Origin: Corallococcus exercitus
GTDB lineage: Bacteria > Myxococcota > Myxococcia > Myxococcales > Myxococcaceae
NCBI RefSeq assembly: GCF_003611585.1
Contig: NZ_RAVW01000005.1
Coordinates: 1 to 56,657 of the forward strand
Direction: 5' to 3'
Length of the DNA stretch: 56,657 nt
The position numbers and the translations under genes were made by a program. Below, in pieces: positions 10,760-18,746 of the stretch. The notes under the pieces were generated by a model, which was given only the letters and a program-made list of their open reading frames with translations, did no database searches and had not been told where the DNA came from. Position 1 is the first letter of the stretch. Every line of letters starts with the position of its first letter.

Positions 10760-10817
10760 GTGCGTGGATGCACCGCGGGTAACTGCTCATGCGAAGCGAG
10801 TGACTCCGGAGCCATCC

Positions 10818-11387
10818 ATGCCACGGCGCTACTTCCGGCTTCTTGATGACGTCACCATCCCAGGGCGATGGGACCTTGGCGTTCCCCATGATGCCAGGGG
10901 GAACGAGGTGGAAGACCCCTGGATGTTCAGGGAAGGCCAACCTGTGGCTTCTCCACAGCCGCTGAGCATTCCCGTGGAGCATCCGGGAACGCCGCTCGAG
11001 TTCTCACTGGCTGGATTCAGCACGCCGGTGGTTCATCCTCGGGTCGCAGCCATTTTTTCAGGGCTGGCAGCGCAGGACATCCAGTTCGTGCCAGTGGATG
11101 TCCGGGAGCATGTGGGGCCGTACTCCATCCTCGTCGCGACCCGGCTCATTCGCTGCATCGATGACGAGGCGTCCGAGGAGGTGATCCGGTGGACGCCTCA
11201 AGATGGACGTCCGGACCGCGTGGGCCAGTACCGCGACGTCGACGGCTTGCGCATCGATCCAACGCAGGTCGGAGATGCGAAAGTGTTCCGCACGTGGGGG
11301 TGGTCCATCGCCCTTATCGTCTCCGAGGACATCAAGCGCGCCCTGGAACGGATCCGCGCCACGGGAATGCGGTTCACCGAAGTCTGA
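10818..11387 (+). CDS. Imm11 family immunity protein (DUF1629, MXAN_0049-like)
   Basis: This 189-aa protein matches the Imm11 family known from Myxococcus MXAN_0049. It begins MPRRYFRLLDDVTIPGRWDL and shows the conserved blocks AGFSTPVVH, LIRCIDDEASEEV, QDGRPDRVGQYRDV, GLRIDP and VFRTWGWSIALIVSEDIK. Members neutralise a polymorphic toxin and are usually encoded next to a toxin with an HNH-type (AHH/WHH) nuclease domain. No toxin gene lies beside it here: the upstream gene is a TPR lipoprotein and lexA is convergent downstream. ATG at 10818 is preferred over ATG 10764 because conservation starts there. Family assignment is firm; the partner toxin is unknown. Confidence 0.88.
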   Translation: MPRRYFRLLDDVTIPGRWDLGVPHDARGNEVEDPWMFREGQPVASPQPLSIPVEHPGTPLEFSLAGFSTPVVHPRVAAIFSGLAAQDIQFVPVDVREHVGPYSILVATRLIRCIDDEASEEVIRWTPQDGRPDRVGQYRDVDGLRIDPTQVGDAKVFRTWGWSIALIVSEDIKRALERIRATGMRFTEV

Positions 11388-11438
11388 CGGCTGCGGCCAC
11401 TCGCTCGACTGCGGGGCCTGCCCCGTCCGCTGAAGCCC

Positions 11439-11467
11439 CCGCCCGGGCCCACACCGTGCCCGGGCGG
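11439..11467. terminator. Strong bidirectional terminator hairpin
   Basis: CCGCCCGGGC (11439-11448) pairs perfectly with GCCCGGGCGG (11458-11467) over a 9-base loop. It lies exactly between the convergent Imm11 gene (stop 11387) and lexA (stop 11484). Confidence 0.7.
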
Positions 11468-11483
11468 TGCATCACCGCAACAC

Positions 11484-12152
11484 CTACGTCCGGCCGCCCT
11501 GCAGCTTCCGGTACACGCCCACCACCTGCCCCAGGATCATGGTGGAGCGGAAGTCCGAGCGGTTCACGTAGATGGGCTGCATCGTCGCGTTCGCCGGCTG
11601 GAAGCGGATGCGGTCCTGCTCCGGGTAGTAGCGCTTCACCGTGGCTTCGTCCTCGATGAGCGCCACGACAATTTCACCCGGCTGCGCCGACGGCGTCTTC
11701 TTCACGAAGAGGTAGTCCCCGTCGTGGATGCCGTCGTCGATCATCGACTGGCCCTTGACCCTCAGCGCGAATACCTCCCGGCCGTTCACCCCGCCCAAGA
11801 GGAAGCTGTCGATCTTGACCGAGTCCTCCATGTGCTCCTGCGCCAGCGCCGGCGCACCCGCCGCCACCTTGCCGAGCAGGGGGATCTCCACCATGCCGGA
11901 CTCCCGGCTCTTCATCCCCAGCCCCAGGAGCAGCCTCGCCCGCTTGGTGGGCACCAGCGAGCGGCTCTGCTGCTCGCCGCGGGTCAGGTAGCCCTTGCGC
12001 TCCAGGGCCTTCAGGTGGTCGTTCACCCCGTTGGTCGAGCGGATGTCCATGTGCTCCCCAATCTCCCGGATGGTCGGGGGGAAGCCTCGGACCTCCGTCT
12101 CCTTCACGATGAAGGTCAGGATTTCGCGCTGGCGCTCCGTGAGCTCTTCCAT
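11484..12152 (-). CDS. lexA: LexA, SOS repressor
   Basis: Transcriptional repressor of the DNA-damage response (222 aa). The N-terminal winged helix-turn-helix covers roughly residues 1-65 ([40 protein letters not shown]). The C-terminal S24 self-cleavage domain follows: cleavage site Ala98-Gly99 in [11 protein letters not shown], nucleophile Ser136 in [11 protein letters not shown], and Lys173 in EDEATVKRY. All catalytic residues are present, so RecA-stimulated autocleavage should work. A LexA box lies in its own promoter region (12226-12242), implying autoregulation. It is divergent from the hybrid kinase and convergent with the Imm11 gene. Confidence 0.97.
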   Translation of the reverse strand: MEELTERQREILTFIVKETEVRGFPPTIREIGEHMDIRSTNGVNDHLKALERKGYLTRGEQQSRSLVPTKRARLLLGLGMKSRESGMVEIPLLGKVAAGAPALAQEHMEDSVKIDSFLLGGVNGREVFALRVKGQSMIDDGIHDGDYLFVKKTPSAQPGEIVVALIEDEATVKRYYPEQDRIRFQPANATMQPIYVNRSDFRSTMILGQVVGVYRKLQGGRT

Positions 12153-12225
12153 GGCCGCACTCCTTCGCTCGGTCGCCCGCCTGCTCTGGCGGTGATGGGC
12201 AACAGAATTTCAGTGTCCCATGCTC

Positions 12226-12242
12226 CCTGAACATACGTGTAG
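12226..12242 (-). promoter_or_regulatory. LexA box upstream of lexA
   Basis: Read on the minus strand the site is CTACACGTATGTTCAGG, which fits the published Myxococcus consensus CTRHAMRYBYGTTCAGS at 16 of 17 positions (as I recall that consensus). It lies 74-90 bp upstream of the lexA start. A second half-like element, TCTGTTCAGT, occurs on the plus strand at about 12248-12257, so two LexA contacts may control both divergent genes. Confidence 0.75.
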
Positions 12243-12348
12243 AGTCAATCTGTTCAGTACCCCCACCCATACCGTGCGTGCTGCCCTCAACCCGTCGCTC
12301 TCGCAGCTTGAGGAGGCGCGTTGATCTCGGCGTACACTTGGCGCCGCC

Positions 12349-15300
12349 GTGTCCGACCTCCGCCACACGTTGCTCTTCGTCGATGACGAGGCCGACGTCC
12401 TGGACATCCTCAGCCGGATGTTCCAGCGACGCTATCGCGTCCTCACCGCCCCCCACGGCAAGGCAGCCCTGGAAATCCTGCGTACCGAGTCCGTGGACGT
12501 CCTCGTCACCGACCAGCGCATGCCGGAGATGACCGGCATCGACCTGGTCAACGCCGCCCGCTCGGAAGGCATGGACGTCACCACGCTGCTGCTGACGGCC
12601 TACACGGACCCGCAGGACATCATCGCGGCCATCAACCAGGGCCAGGTGTACCGGTACGTCACCAAGCCCTGGGACGTGAACGACCTGCTCATCACCGTGA
12701 AGAACGCGGTGGAGTTCGCCCAGCTCAAGAAGGACAAGGAGAAGCTCATCCGCCAGCTGCACCAGCGGGTGGAGGCCCTCTTCGTCCTCTACGAGGTCAG
12801 CCGCGCCAGCGCGAACGACCCGGCCAGCTACGACGCCATCATCGACCGCGTGCTCACCGCCGTGGCCCGCGTGCTGCCGTACGACTGCGGCGCCGCCCTC
12901 ATCGCGCCGGACGGCCAGCGCGGCGCCACGCTGCGCCTGCGCTGCGTGGGCAACGTGGGGGAGGAGGCGCTGCTGGGCGTCAAGGAGTCCATGCTCGGCG
13001 CGTACCGCAAGAGCAGCGGCCTGACGCTCCCGGAGGACCGGGTCATCACCCGCGTCACCGGCACCACCACGAAGGACTCCGCGTCCCCCGTCGTCTACCC
13101 CAACCAGCTCACGGTGAACCTCACCGCGGCTGGCAAGCCCGTGGGCATGCTGTCGCTGTTCTCCCACCGCGCGGACGCGTTCACGGAGGACGACGGGCTC
13201 TTGCTGGACGTGCTCGCCAACCAGACGGCGGACGCCATCCAGTCGCTGCGGTCCGCGGAAGAAGAAGCCCGCCACCGCATGGAGCGCATGGTCGCGTCCA
13301 TGGCGGACGGCGTGGTGCTCACCGACGAGAAGAACGACATCGTGGTGATGAACCCCGCGGCCCGCCGCATCCTGCGCGCGGGGGAGGAGGGGCAGGTGCC
13401 CTCCAACCGCCTCTTGGAGGAGCGCCTGGGCTTCCAGCCGTTCCAGCTGGTCCGCAACCTGGAGTACAGCGGCCACCAGGTGCTGCGCGAGGACGTGAAG
13501 CTCTTCGAGCGCACCGTGCAGACCACCGTGACGCCCGTCAACGACGCGCGCGGCACCCTGCGCGGCGTGTGCGTGGTGCTGCGTGACATCACCGACCAGA
13601 AGCGGCTGGAGGAGCGCAAGGACACCTTCGTCTCCATGGTGAGCCACGAATTGCGCACGCCGCTCACCTCCATCACCGGCGCGCTGGACCTGGTGCTCAA
13701 CCGGATGGCGGGGGACATCAACGAGCGGCAGCACCGCTACCTGTCGCTCGCCAAGGACTCCGCGGAGAAGCTCAACAGCATCGTGGACGACCTGCTGGAC
13801 CTGTCGAAGTACGCGCAGGGCCGGCTGAAGATGAGCTTCGAGCGCATCTACCTGGAGGAGCTGGTCCAGCGCGTGGTGGAGAAGTACGGGCCCGCCTTCG
13901 CGGAGAAGCGCATCCGCGTCGTGCCGCTGCTGCCGCAGCACCCGCTGCGCGCCATGGTGGACCCCAACCGCGTGAACCAGGTGCTCAACAACCTGCTCAA
14001 CAACGCGGTGAAGTTCACGCCGGAGGGCGGCGAGGTGCGCGTGGAGCTGCGCGCCACGTCCAGCCTGCCCGGCTACGTGGTGCTCTCCTGCTGGAACAGC
14101 GGCGACCCCATCCCGGAAGAGAGCCTGGAGCGCATCTTCGACCGCTTCGAGCAGGCCCGCACCCAGGCGAACCGCACCGTGCGCGGCACCGGCCTGGGCC
14201 TGCCCATCTGCCGCAACATCGTGGAGGCCCACGGCGGCCGCATCTGGTCCGAGCCCTCTCACGACGGCGTGCGCTTCATCGCCGTGCTGCCCACGGAGCC
14301 GCCCCAGGAGATGCTGTCGCAGGCGGCCGTGGACACGCTCCTGCCGTCGCCGCAGCCCATCCGCGCGGACACGCGCGGCAAGGTGCTCATCATCGAGGGC
14401 GAGCCCGAGGTGGGCCACATCATGAAGGCCCTGCTGGGCGCCCGGGGCTACCGGGTGCGCCTGGCGGGCTCCGCGGAGGAGGGGCTCTCCGCCGCGCGCA
14501 ACCTGCACCCGGACGTGGTGCTGGTGTCGGTGCGGCTGCCAGACGTGGACGGCCTGCGGCTGGCGGAGATCCTCCGGCATGATCCGGAGACGCGCCGCGC
14601 GCCGCTGCTGCTCACCTCCGCGTTCGACGAACGCCAGCGCGCCTTCCGGGCCGGCGCGGACGCGTTCCTCGTGCGCCCCCTGGCCGGCGACAAGCTGCTG
14701 GCCACGGTGGACTCGCTGGCGCGGGGCCGCGCCGGGGCGCAGCACGGGCGCGTGCTGGTGGTGGACGACGACGTGAAGATCGCCTTCATCTGCCGCGAGG
14801 TGCTGGAGGGGCTGGGCTTCGAGGTCGGCGTCGCGCACAGCGTGGAGGAGGGGCGCCGTTCCCTGCGCGAGCGCAGGCCGGACGCGGTGCTCCTGGACGT
14901 CACGCTGCCGGATGGCGATGGGTTCGCGTTCCTGGAGGAGATCAAGGCCGAGCGTGCCAGCGGCCACATCTCCGTCATCTTCATCTCCGCGCGCACGGAG
15001 ACGTCGTCCAAGGTCCGCGCACTGAAGCTGGGCGGGGACGACTACATCACCAAGCCCTTCGACGCGCTGGAGCTGGGCGCGCGCGTGGAGAGCATGCTGC
15101 GGCGCAAGGAGCAGGAGCTGTCCTCGTCGCCCACCACGCAGCTGCCCGGGTCCACCGCCATCGAGCGCGAGGTGCAGCGCCGGCTGGGCGCTCGCCAGCC
15201 GTTCGCGTTCTGCTACCTGGACCTGGACAACCTCAAGGCCTACAACGACTACTACGGCTTCGCGAAGGCGGACGGCGTGGTGCGCCAGACGGGCGACCTC

Positions 15301-15687
15301 ATGCGGGAGATCTTCCAGCAGGAAGGCGCCCCGGGGGACTTCCTGGGCCACGTGGCCGGGGACGACTTCGTGTTCATCACCTCCGTGGAGTCCGTGGACC
15401 GGGTGTGCCAGCGGGCCATTGAGGCCTTCGACCGGATCATCCCGCTCTACTACGACCGGCATGACCGGGAGCGCGGCCACATCGAGGCGGAGGACCGCTT
15501 CGGGGAGATGCGCCAGTTCCCCATCATGAGCGTGTCCGTGGTGGCGGTGATGACGGACGGCGTCGCGCATGACCACGCGGAGCTGGCGCGCCGGGCCGCG
15601 GACATGAAGAAGCGGGCGAAGGCGATTCCCGGCTCCGTCTTCCTGCGCAGCGACCTGGAGCGCGTGGTCCGGTCCGTCACTGGATGA
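12349..15687 (+). CDS. Multi-domain hybrid histidine kinase (REC-GAF-PAS-HK-REC-REC-GGDEF-like)
   Basis: A cytoplasmic 1112-aa signalling protein. Domains in order: REC1 (about 5-120; LFVDDEAD and phospho-site VLVTDQRMPEMTG), GAF (about 145-300), PAS (about 310-415; VASMADGVVLTDEKNDIVVM), HisKA (MVSHELRTPLTSI), HATPase (NLLNNAVKFTPEGG, GTGLGLPICRNIVEAHGG), REC2 (about 680-790), REC3 (VLVVDDD, LLDVTLPDGDG, TKPF) and a C-terminal GGDEF-like domain. REC2 looks dead: its acidic pocket reads IIEGEPE and the phospho-site is Ser (LVSVRLPD). The GGDEF-like domain has AGDDF instead of GGDEF and lacks the Arg of the inhibitory RxxD, so it should not make c-di-GMP. GTG at 12349 is used. It overlaps the next kinase by 4 bp (ATGA). 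Confidence 0.92.
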   Translation: MSDLRHTLLFVDDEADVLDILSRMFQRRYRVLTAPHGKAALEILRTESVDVLVTDQRMPEMTGIDLVNAARSEGMDVTTLLLTAYTDPQDIIAAINQGQVYRYVTKPWDVNDLLITVKNAVEFAQLKKDKEKLIRQLHQRVEALFVLYEVSRASANDPASYDAIIDRVLTAVARVLPYDCGAALIAPDGQRGATLRLRCVGNVGEEALLGVKESMLGAYRKSSGLTLPEDRVITRVTGTTTKDSASPVVYPNQLTVNLTAAGKPVGMLSLFSHRADAFTEDDGLLLDVLANQTADAIQSLRSAEEEARHRMERMVASMADGVVLTDEKNDIVVMNPAARRILRAGEEGQVPSNRLLEERLGFQPFQLVRNLEYSGHQVLREDVKLFERTVQTTVTPVNDARGTLRGVCVVLRDITDQKRLEERKDTFVSMVSHELRTPLTSITGALDLVLNRMAGDINERQHRYLSLAKDSAEKLNSIVDDLLDLSKYAQGRLKMSFERIYLEELVQRVVEKYGPAFAEKRIRVVPLLPQHPLRAMVDPNRVNQVLNNLLNNAVKFTPEGGEVRVELRATSSLPGYVVLSCWNSGDPIPEESLERIFDRFEQARTQANRTVRGTGLGLPICRNIVEAHGGRIWSEPSHDGVRFIAVLPTEPPQEMLSQAAVDTLLPSPQPIRADTRGKVLIIEGEPEVGHIMKALLGARGYRVRLAGSAEEGLSAARNLHPDVVLVSVRLPDVDGLRLAEILRHDPETRRAPLLLTSAFDERQRAFRAGADAFLVRPLAGDKLLATVDSLARGRAGAQHGRVLVVDDDVKIAFICREVLEGLGFEVGVAHSVEEGRRSLRERRPDAVLLDVTLPDGDGFAFLEEIKAERASGHISVIFISARTETSSKVRALKLGGDDYITKPFDALELGARVESMLRRKEQELSSSPTTQLPGSTAIEREVQRRLGARQPFAFCYLDLDNLKAYNDYYGFAKADGVVRQTGDLMREIFQQEGAPGDFLGHVAGDDFVFITSVESVDRVCQRAIEAFDRIIPLYYDRHDRERGHIEAEDRFGEMRQFPIMSVSVVAVMTDGVAHDHAELARRAADMKKRAKAIPGSVFLRSDLERVVRSVTG

Positions 15688-17525
15688 GGCTCTACCAGCA
15701 GCTCATCCTCTTCATGCTCGCCGCGACGGTGCTGCCCCTGGCCATCGTGGGCTTCCTGTTGCTGTCGCGCTCGGAGCAGGCGCTCGCGCAGCGCATCGAC
15801 GAGCAGCAGCGCGCCACCGCCACCGCCACCGCGGAGGCCGTGGAGGCCAGCCTGATGGAGGTCGTCAACGGCCTGGCCCGGTCCGCGGAGCTGCTGCCCT
15901 GGGAGCGCGCCACGCCCGACGAGGTGCGCGGCATGCTGATGCTCCTGTACGGCCAGTCCACCACGGTGAGCGCGGTCATCCAGGCGGACGCGAACGGACA
16001 GCCCCTGGGGCCCGCCGTGTTCCGGAGCGCGGAGCCGCTGGAGCACCACCCCGCCTTCGACGCCGCGAGCGTCCGGCAGCTGGCGCACGCGGTGCCGGTG
16101 GAGCAGTTCCGCAAGGGTGGCAAGGGCCAGGCGGCGCTGGGCAGCGCGTACGTGCACGCGGGCTCGGGCGTGGCCGCGGTGCCGGTGGCGGTGAAGCTGG
16201 GGGCTTCGGAGGAGGCCCCCTACGCCGTCGCGGAGCTCGTCTTCACCCAGCTGGAGGCGCTGCTCGCGCGGCGCGCGAACGACGGGTCCGCGCGGCTGGA
16301 CGTGGTGGACACCGAGGGGCGCATCCTGGCCAGCTCCCAGCCCACGCGGCGCATGGCGGCGCTGGAGCCGGAGCTGCGAGAGGCGCTGGGGCCCCTCCAG
16401 GGCGCGGACACCGGGCGCAGCTTCCAGCTGAAGGACCCCGCGCGCCGCGTGAGCGTGGCCTGGGTGGACGCGCTGGAGATGGGCGTCGTCGTGACGGAGG
16501 ACGAGGCCCTGGCGCTGACGCCGGTGCGGGAGCTGCGCACCACGGTGCTCGCGTCCGTGGCGGGCGCGCTGCTGGTGCTGCTGGCCCTGGGCGCGCTCTT
16601 CACCCGACGGCTGGACCGGCGGCTCGCGCAGGTGGTGCAGGGCGCGGAGGCCTATGGCCGCGGAGAGCTGGAGCGCCGCCTGCCGGTGGAGGGCCAGGAC
16701 GAGCTGAGCGAGCTGGCGTCCACCTTCAACCGCATGGGCGAGGAGCTGGAGGCGTCGCGCGCGCGGCTGATGAGCTGGAACGACGACCTGCGCGTCCGGG
16801 TGGAGGAGGCCACGGCGGACCTGCGGGCGGCGCAGCTGCAGCTGGTGGAGGCGCAGAAGCTGGCGGCGGTGGGGCAGCTGGGCGCGGGCGTGGCACACGA
16901 AATCAACAACCCGCTGGCTGGCATCCTGGGCAACGTGCAGCTCTTGCTGCTGGACCGGGCGGCGGACGACACGGACTTCGAGACGCTTCGCAAAATCGAG
17001 CAGAGTGCCAAGCGCTGCAAGGAGATCACCCAGAACCTGCTGCGCTTCTCCCAGCAGCGCGAGCGCCCGGACCTGCGGCCCGTGGACCTGAACGCGGTGG
17101 TGCGCGACGCGCTGAGCCTCACGGAGAACCAGACGCGCGGGGAGGGCATCGACCTGGTGACGGAGCTGAGCGCGGACGTGCCCCGCGTGAAGGCGGACCC
17201 CGGGCACCTGTCGCAGGTGGTGCTGGCGCTGCTGTCCAACGCGCGCACCGCGATGATGAAGACGCCGGTGAAGCGGCTCACGCTGCGCACGGGCGAGCGC
17301 GACGGGATGTGCATCCTGGAGGTGGAGGACACCGGCAAGGGCATCGCGGAGAACATCCGGCCGCGCATCTTCGAGCCCTTTTTCACCACCAAGGACGTCT
17401 GGTCCAATGTGGGCCTGGGCCTGAGCGTTGCGTGGCGCATCATCACGGAGGCCGGGGGGACGCTGGAGGTCCGCTCGGAGGCAGGGCAGGGGGCCCGGTT
17501 CACCATCGTGCTGCCCCGGGCATAG
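15684..17525 (+). CDS. Membrane sensor histidine kinase
   Basis: A 613-aa sensor kinase. A first transmembrane segment (LILFMLAATVLPLAIVGFLL, residues 7-26) is followed by a periplasmic sensor region to about 285. A second membrane segment (TTVLASVAGALLVLLALGAL) leads into HAMP (RLDRRLAQVVQGAEAYGRGE) and a coiled stretch. HisKA has the phospho-acceptor in GVAHEINNPLAGILGNVQLL, an NtrB-type box, and HATPase shows LLSNARTAM, DTGKGI, FEPFFTTK and GLGLSVAW. No receiver is attached. Its ATG overlaps the stop of the preceding hybrid kinase, so the two are coupled and probably work in one phosphorelay. A FecR-like gene follows 34 bp later. Confidence 0.92.
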   Translation: MRLYQQLILFMLAATVLPLAIVGFLLLSRSEQALAQRIDEQQRATATATAEAVEASLMEVVNGLARSAELLPWERATPDEVRGMLMLLYGQSTTVSAVIQADANGQPLGPAVFRSAEPLEHHPAFDAASVRQLAHAVPVEQFRKGGKGQAALGSAYVHAGSGVAAVPVAVKLGASEEAPYAVAELVFTQLEALLARRANDGSARLDVVDTEGRILASSQPTRRMAALEPELREALGPLQGADTGRSFQLKDPARRVSVAWVDALEMGVVVTEDEALALTPVRELRTTVLASVAGALLVLLALGALFTRRLDRRLAQVVQGAEAYGRGELERRLPVEGQDELSELASTFNRMGEELEASRARLMSWNDDLRVRVEEATADLRAAQLQLVEAQKLAAVGQLGAGVAHEINNPLAGILGNVQLLLLDRAADDTDFETLRKIEQSAKRCKEITQNLLRFSQQRERPDLRPVDLNAVVRDALSLTENQTRGEGIDLVTELSADVPRVKADPGHLSQVVLALLSNARTAMMKTPVKRLTLRTGERDGMCILEVEDTGKGIAENIRPRIFEPFFTTKDVWSNVGLGLSVAWRIITEAGGTLEVRSEAGQGARFTIVLPRA

Positions 17526-17558
17526 AATCCGCCGCGGTGTGCTAGCTAGGGGCTTCGC

Positions 17559-18560
17559 ATGGCTGCTCCCCCTTCCCGCAAGCGACAGGTGCCCTTCCTC
17601 GTCGGGCTCGTGCTCATCCTGGCCGCGCTGCCGGTGGGCTGGTTCGTCTTCCTGCGGGAGACGCCCGCTCCGCTGCCGCCGCCCGCGCCCAAGCGCACCG
17701 TCACCGCGCCGGTGGCGCAGAAGAAGGCCGTGGAGCTGGTGCTGAGCCACTTCGAGGGCAACGTGGACGTGCGGCATGGCGAGGGGGCGTGGGAGTCCGC
17801 CCGGAAGGACATGCCGTTGCGGCCGACGGACGTGGTGCGCACGGGCCCTGGAGCCTGGGCGGTGCTGCTGAACGGCGAGTCCGTGGAGCTGCGCATGGAG
17901 TCCGACTCCGAGATCTCCGTGGAGGAGCTGTCGGATCAGCTGTCGAGCATGCTGCTGGCCAACGGCATGGCCACCGCCACCGTGCGGGGCCGCCCCAACG
18001 TCCGCCACACCTTCGTCCTGAAGGCGAAGAACGGGAAGGAGAACGCCGCGGAGGCCAGCACCACGCAGGGCACCTTCACCATGAGCAACAACGGCAAGGG
18101 CACCGTGAGCGTGGGCACGCGCGAGGGCGACGTGAAGCTGGCCAACAATGAGGGCAAGTACGTCATCGTCCGCGCCGGCCAGCGGTCCATCGTGCGCCCG
18201 GGACAGGTTCCCACCGAGCCCGTCCCCATCCCCAGCACCGTGTTCCTGAAGATGGAGTGGCCCGCCGGCAAGACGCAGCGCAAGCCCGAGGTCGCCGTCG
18301 TGGGCCAGACGGATCCGGGCAGCCGCGTGATGGTGGACGGCGTCAGCGTGCCGACGGACAAGGACGGGAGGTTCACGGTCAACGTCGCGCTCAAGAAGGG
18401 CAGCAACACCGTCCAGGTGAGCGCCGTGGATGTGGGCGGCGCGCGCCAGGACGCGCAACGCGAGCTGGTCCTGGTCACTCCGCCCGCGCCGAAGAAGCCG
18501 GGGACCCTCGAGGTCGAGACCGGGGTCTTCCGGGAGAGTGCCGGCGGCACCTCGCCCTGA
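17559..18560 (+). CDS. FecR domain protein with single N-terminal membrane anchor
   Basis: A 333-aa protein with one N-terminal transmembrane segment (FLVGLVLILAALPVGWFVFL, residues 13-32) and a proline-rich spacer. A FecR-like beta domain covers about residues 58-210 (NVDVRHGEGAWESARKDMPL, VRTGPGAWAVLLNGESVELR, QGTFTMSNNGKGTVSVGTRE). The C-terminal Ig-like/glucodextranase-type module (about 225-310) contains VAVVGQTDPGSRVMVDGVSV and KKGSNTVQVSAVDVGG. No ECF sigma factor is encoded next to it, so this is not the classical FecI/FecR pair. It lies between a sensor kinase and the Ig/beta-barrel/MYXO-CTERM genes and is probably part of an envelope module. Confidence 0.82.
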   Translation: MAAPPSRKRQVPFLVGLVLILAALPVGWFVFLRETPAPLPPPAPKRTVTAPVAQKKAVELVLSHFEGNVDVRHGEGAWESARKDMPLRPTDVVRTGPGAWAVLLNGESVELRMESDSEISVEELSDQLSSMLLANGMATATVRGRPNVRHTFVLKAKNGKENAAEASTTQGTFTMSNNGKGTVSVGTREGDVKLANNEGKYVIVRAGQRSIVRPGQVPTEPVPIPSTVFLKMEWPAGKTQRKPEVAVVGQTDPGSRVMVDGVSVPTDKDGRFTVNVALKKGSNTVQVSAVDVGGARQDAQRELVLVTPPAPKKPGTLEVETGVFRESAGGTSP

Positions 18561-18570
18561 TCCGCCGGCC

Positions 18571-18599
18571 GGGCCCGCGGGTCCTGCCCGGGCGGGCCC
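18571..18599 (+). terminator. GC-rich hairpin after the fecR-like gene
   Basis: GGGCCCGC (18571-18578) pairs with GCGGGCCC (18592-18599), 11 bases after the stop at 18560. It may end or attenuate transcription before the next gene, which starts about 150 bp downstream. Confidence 0.45.
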
Positions 18600-18746
18600 A
18601 CCTCGTGGGTGGGGCGGGTTGATGGCGCTGTCCCCGGGGCCGACGGCGGGCCCCTTCCCGTGCCCGGTGGCAGCAAAGTCGTGCAGTCCCGGCGGAGGGC
18701 CCTGTAGAGTCGGGACGCCCTGGAACGTCTCCTGCTCACCGCGCTG

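Noticed and set aside
10764-10817. Upstream extension of the Imm11 gene
   Set aside because: The family begins at MPRRYFRLL (10818); the extra 18 codons show no similarity to the family.
11674-15576. A 1300-codon minus-strand open frame opposite the hybrid kinase
   Set aside because: The plus strand has all kinase motifs; the minus frame has none and merges into the antisense of lexA.
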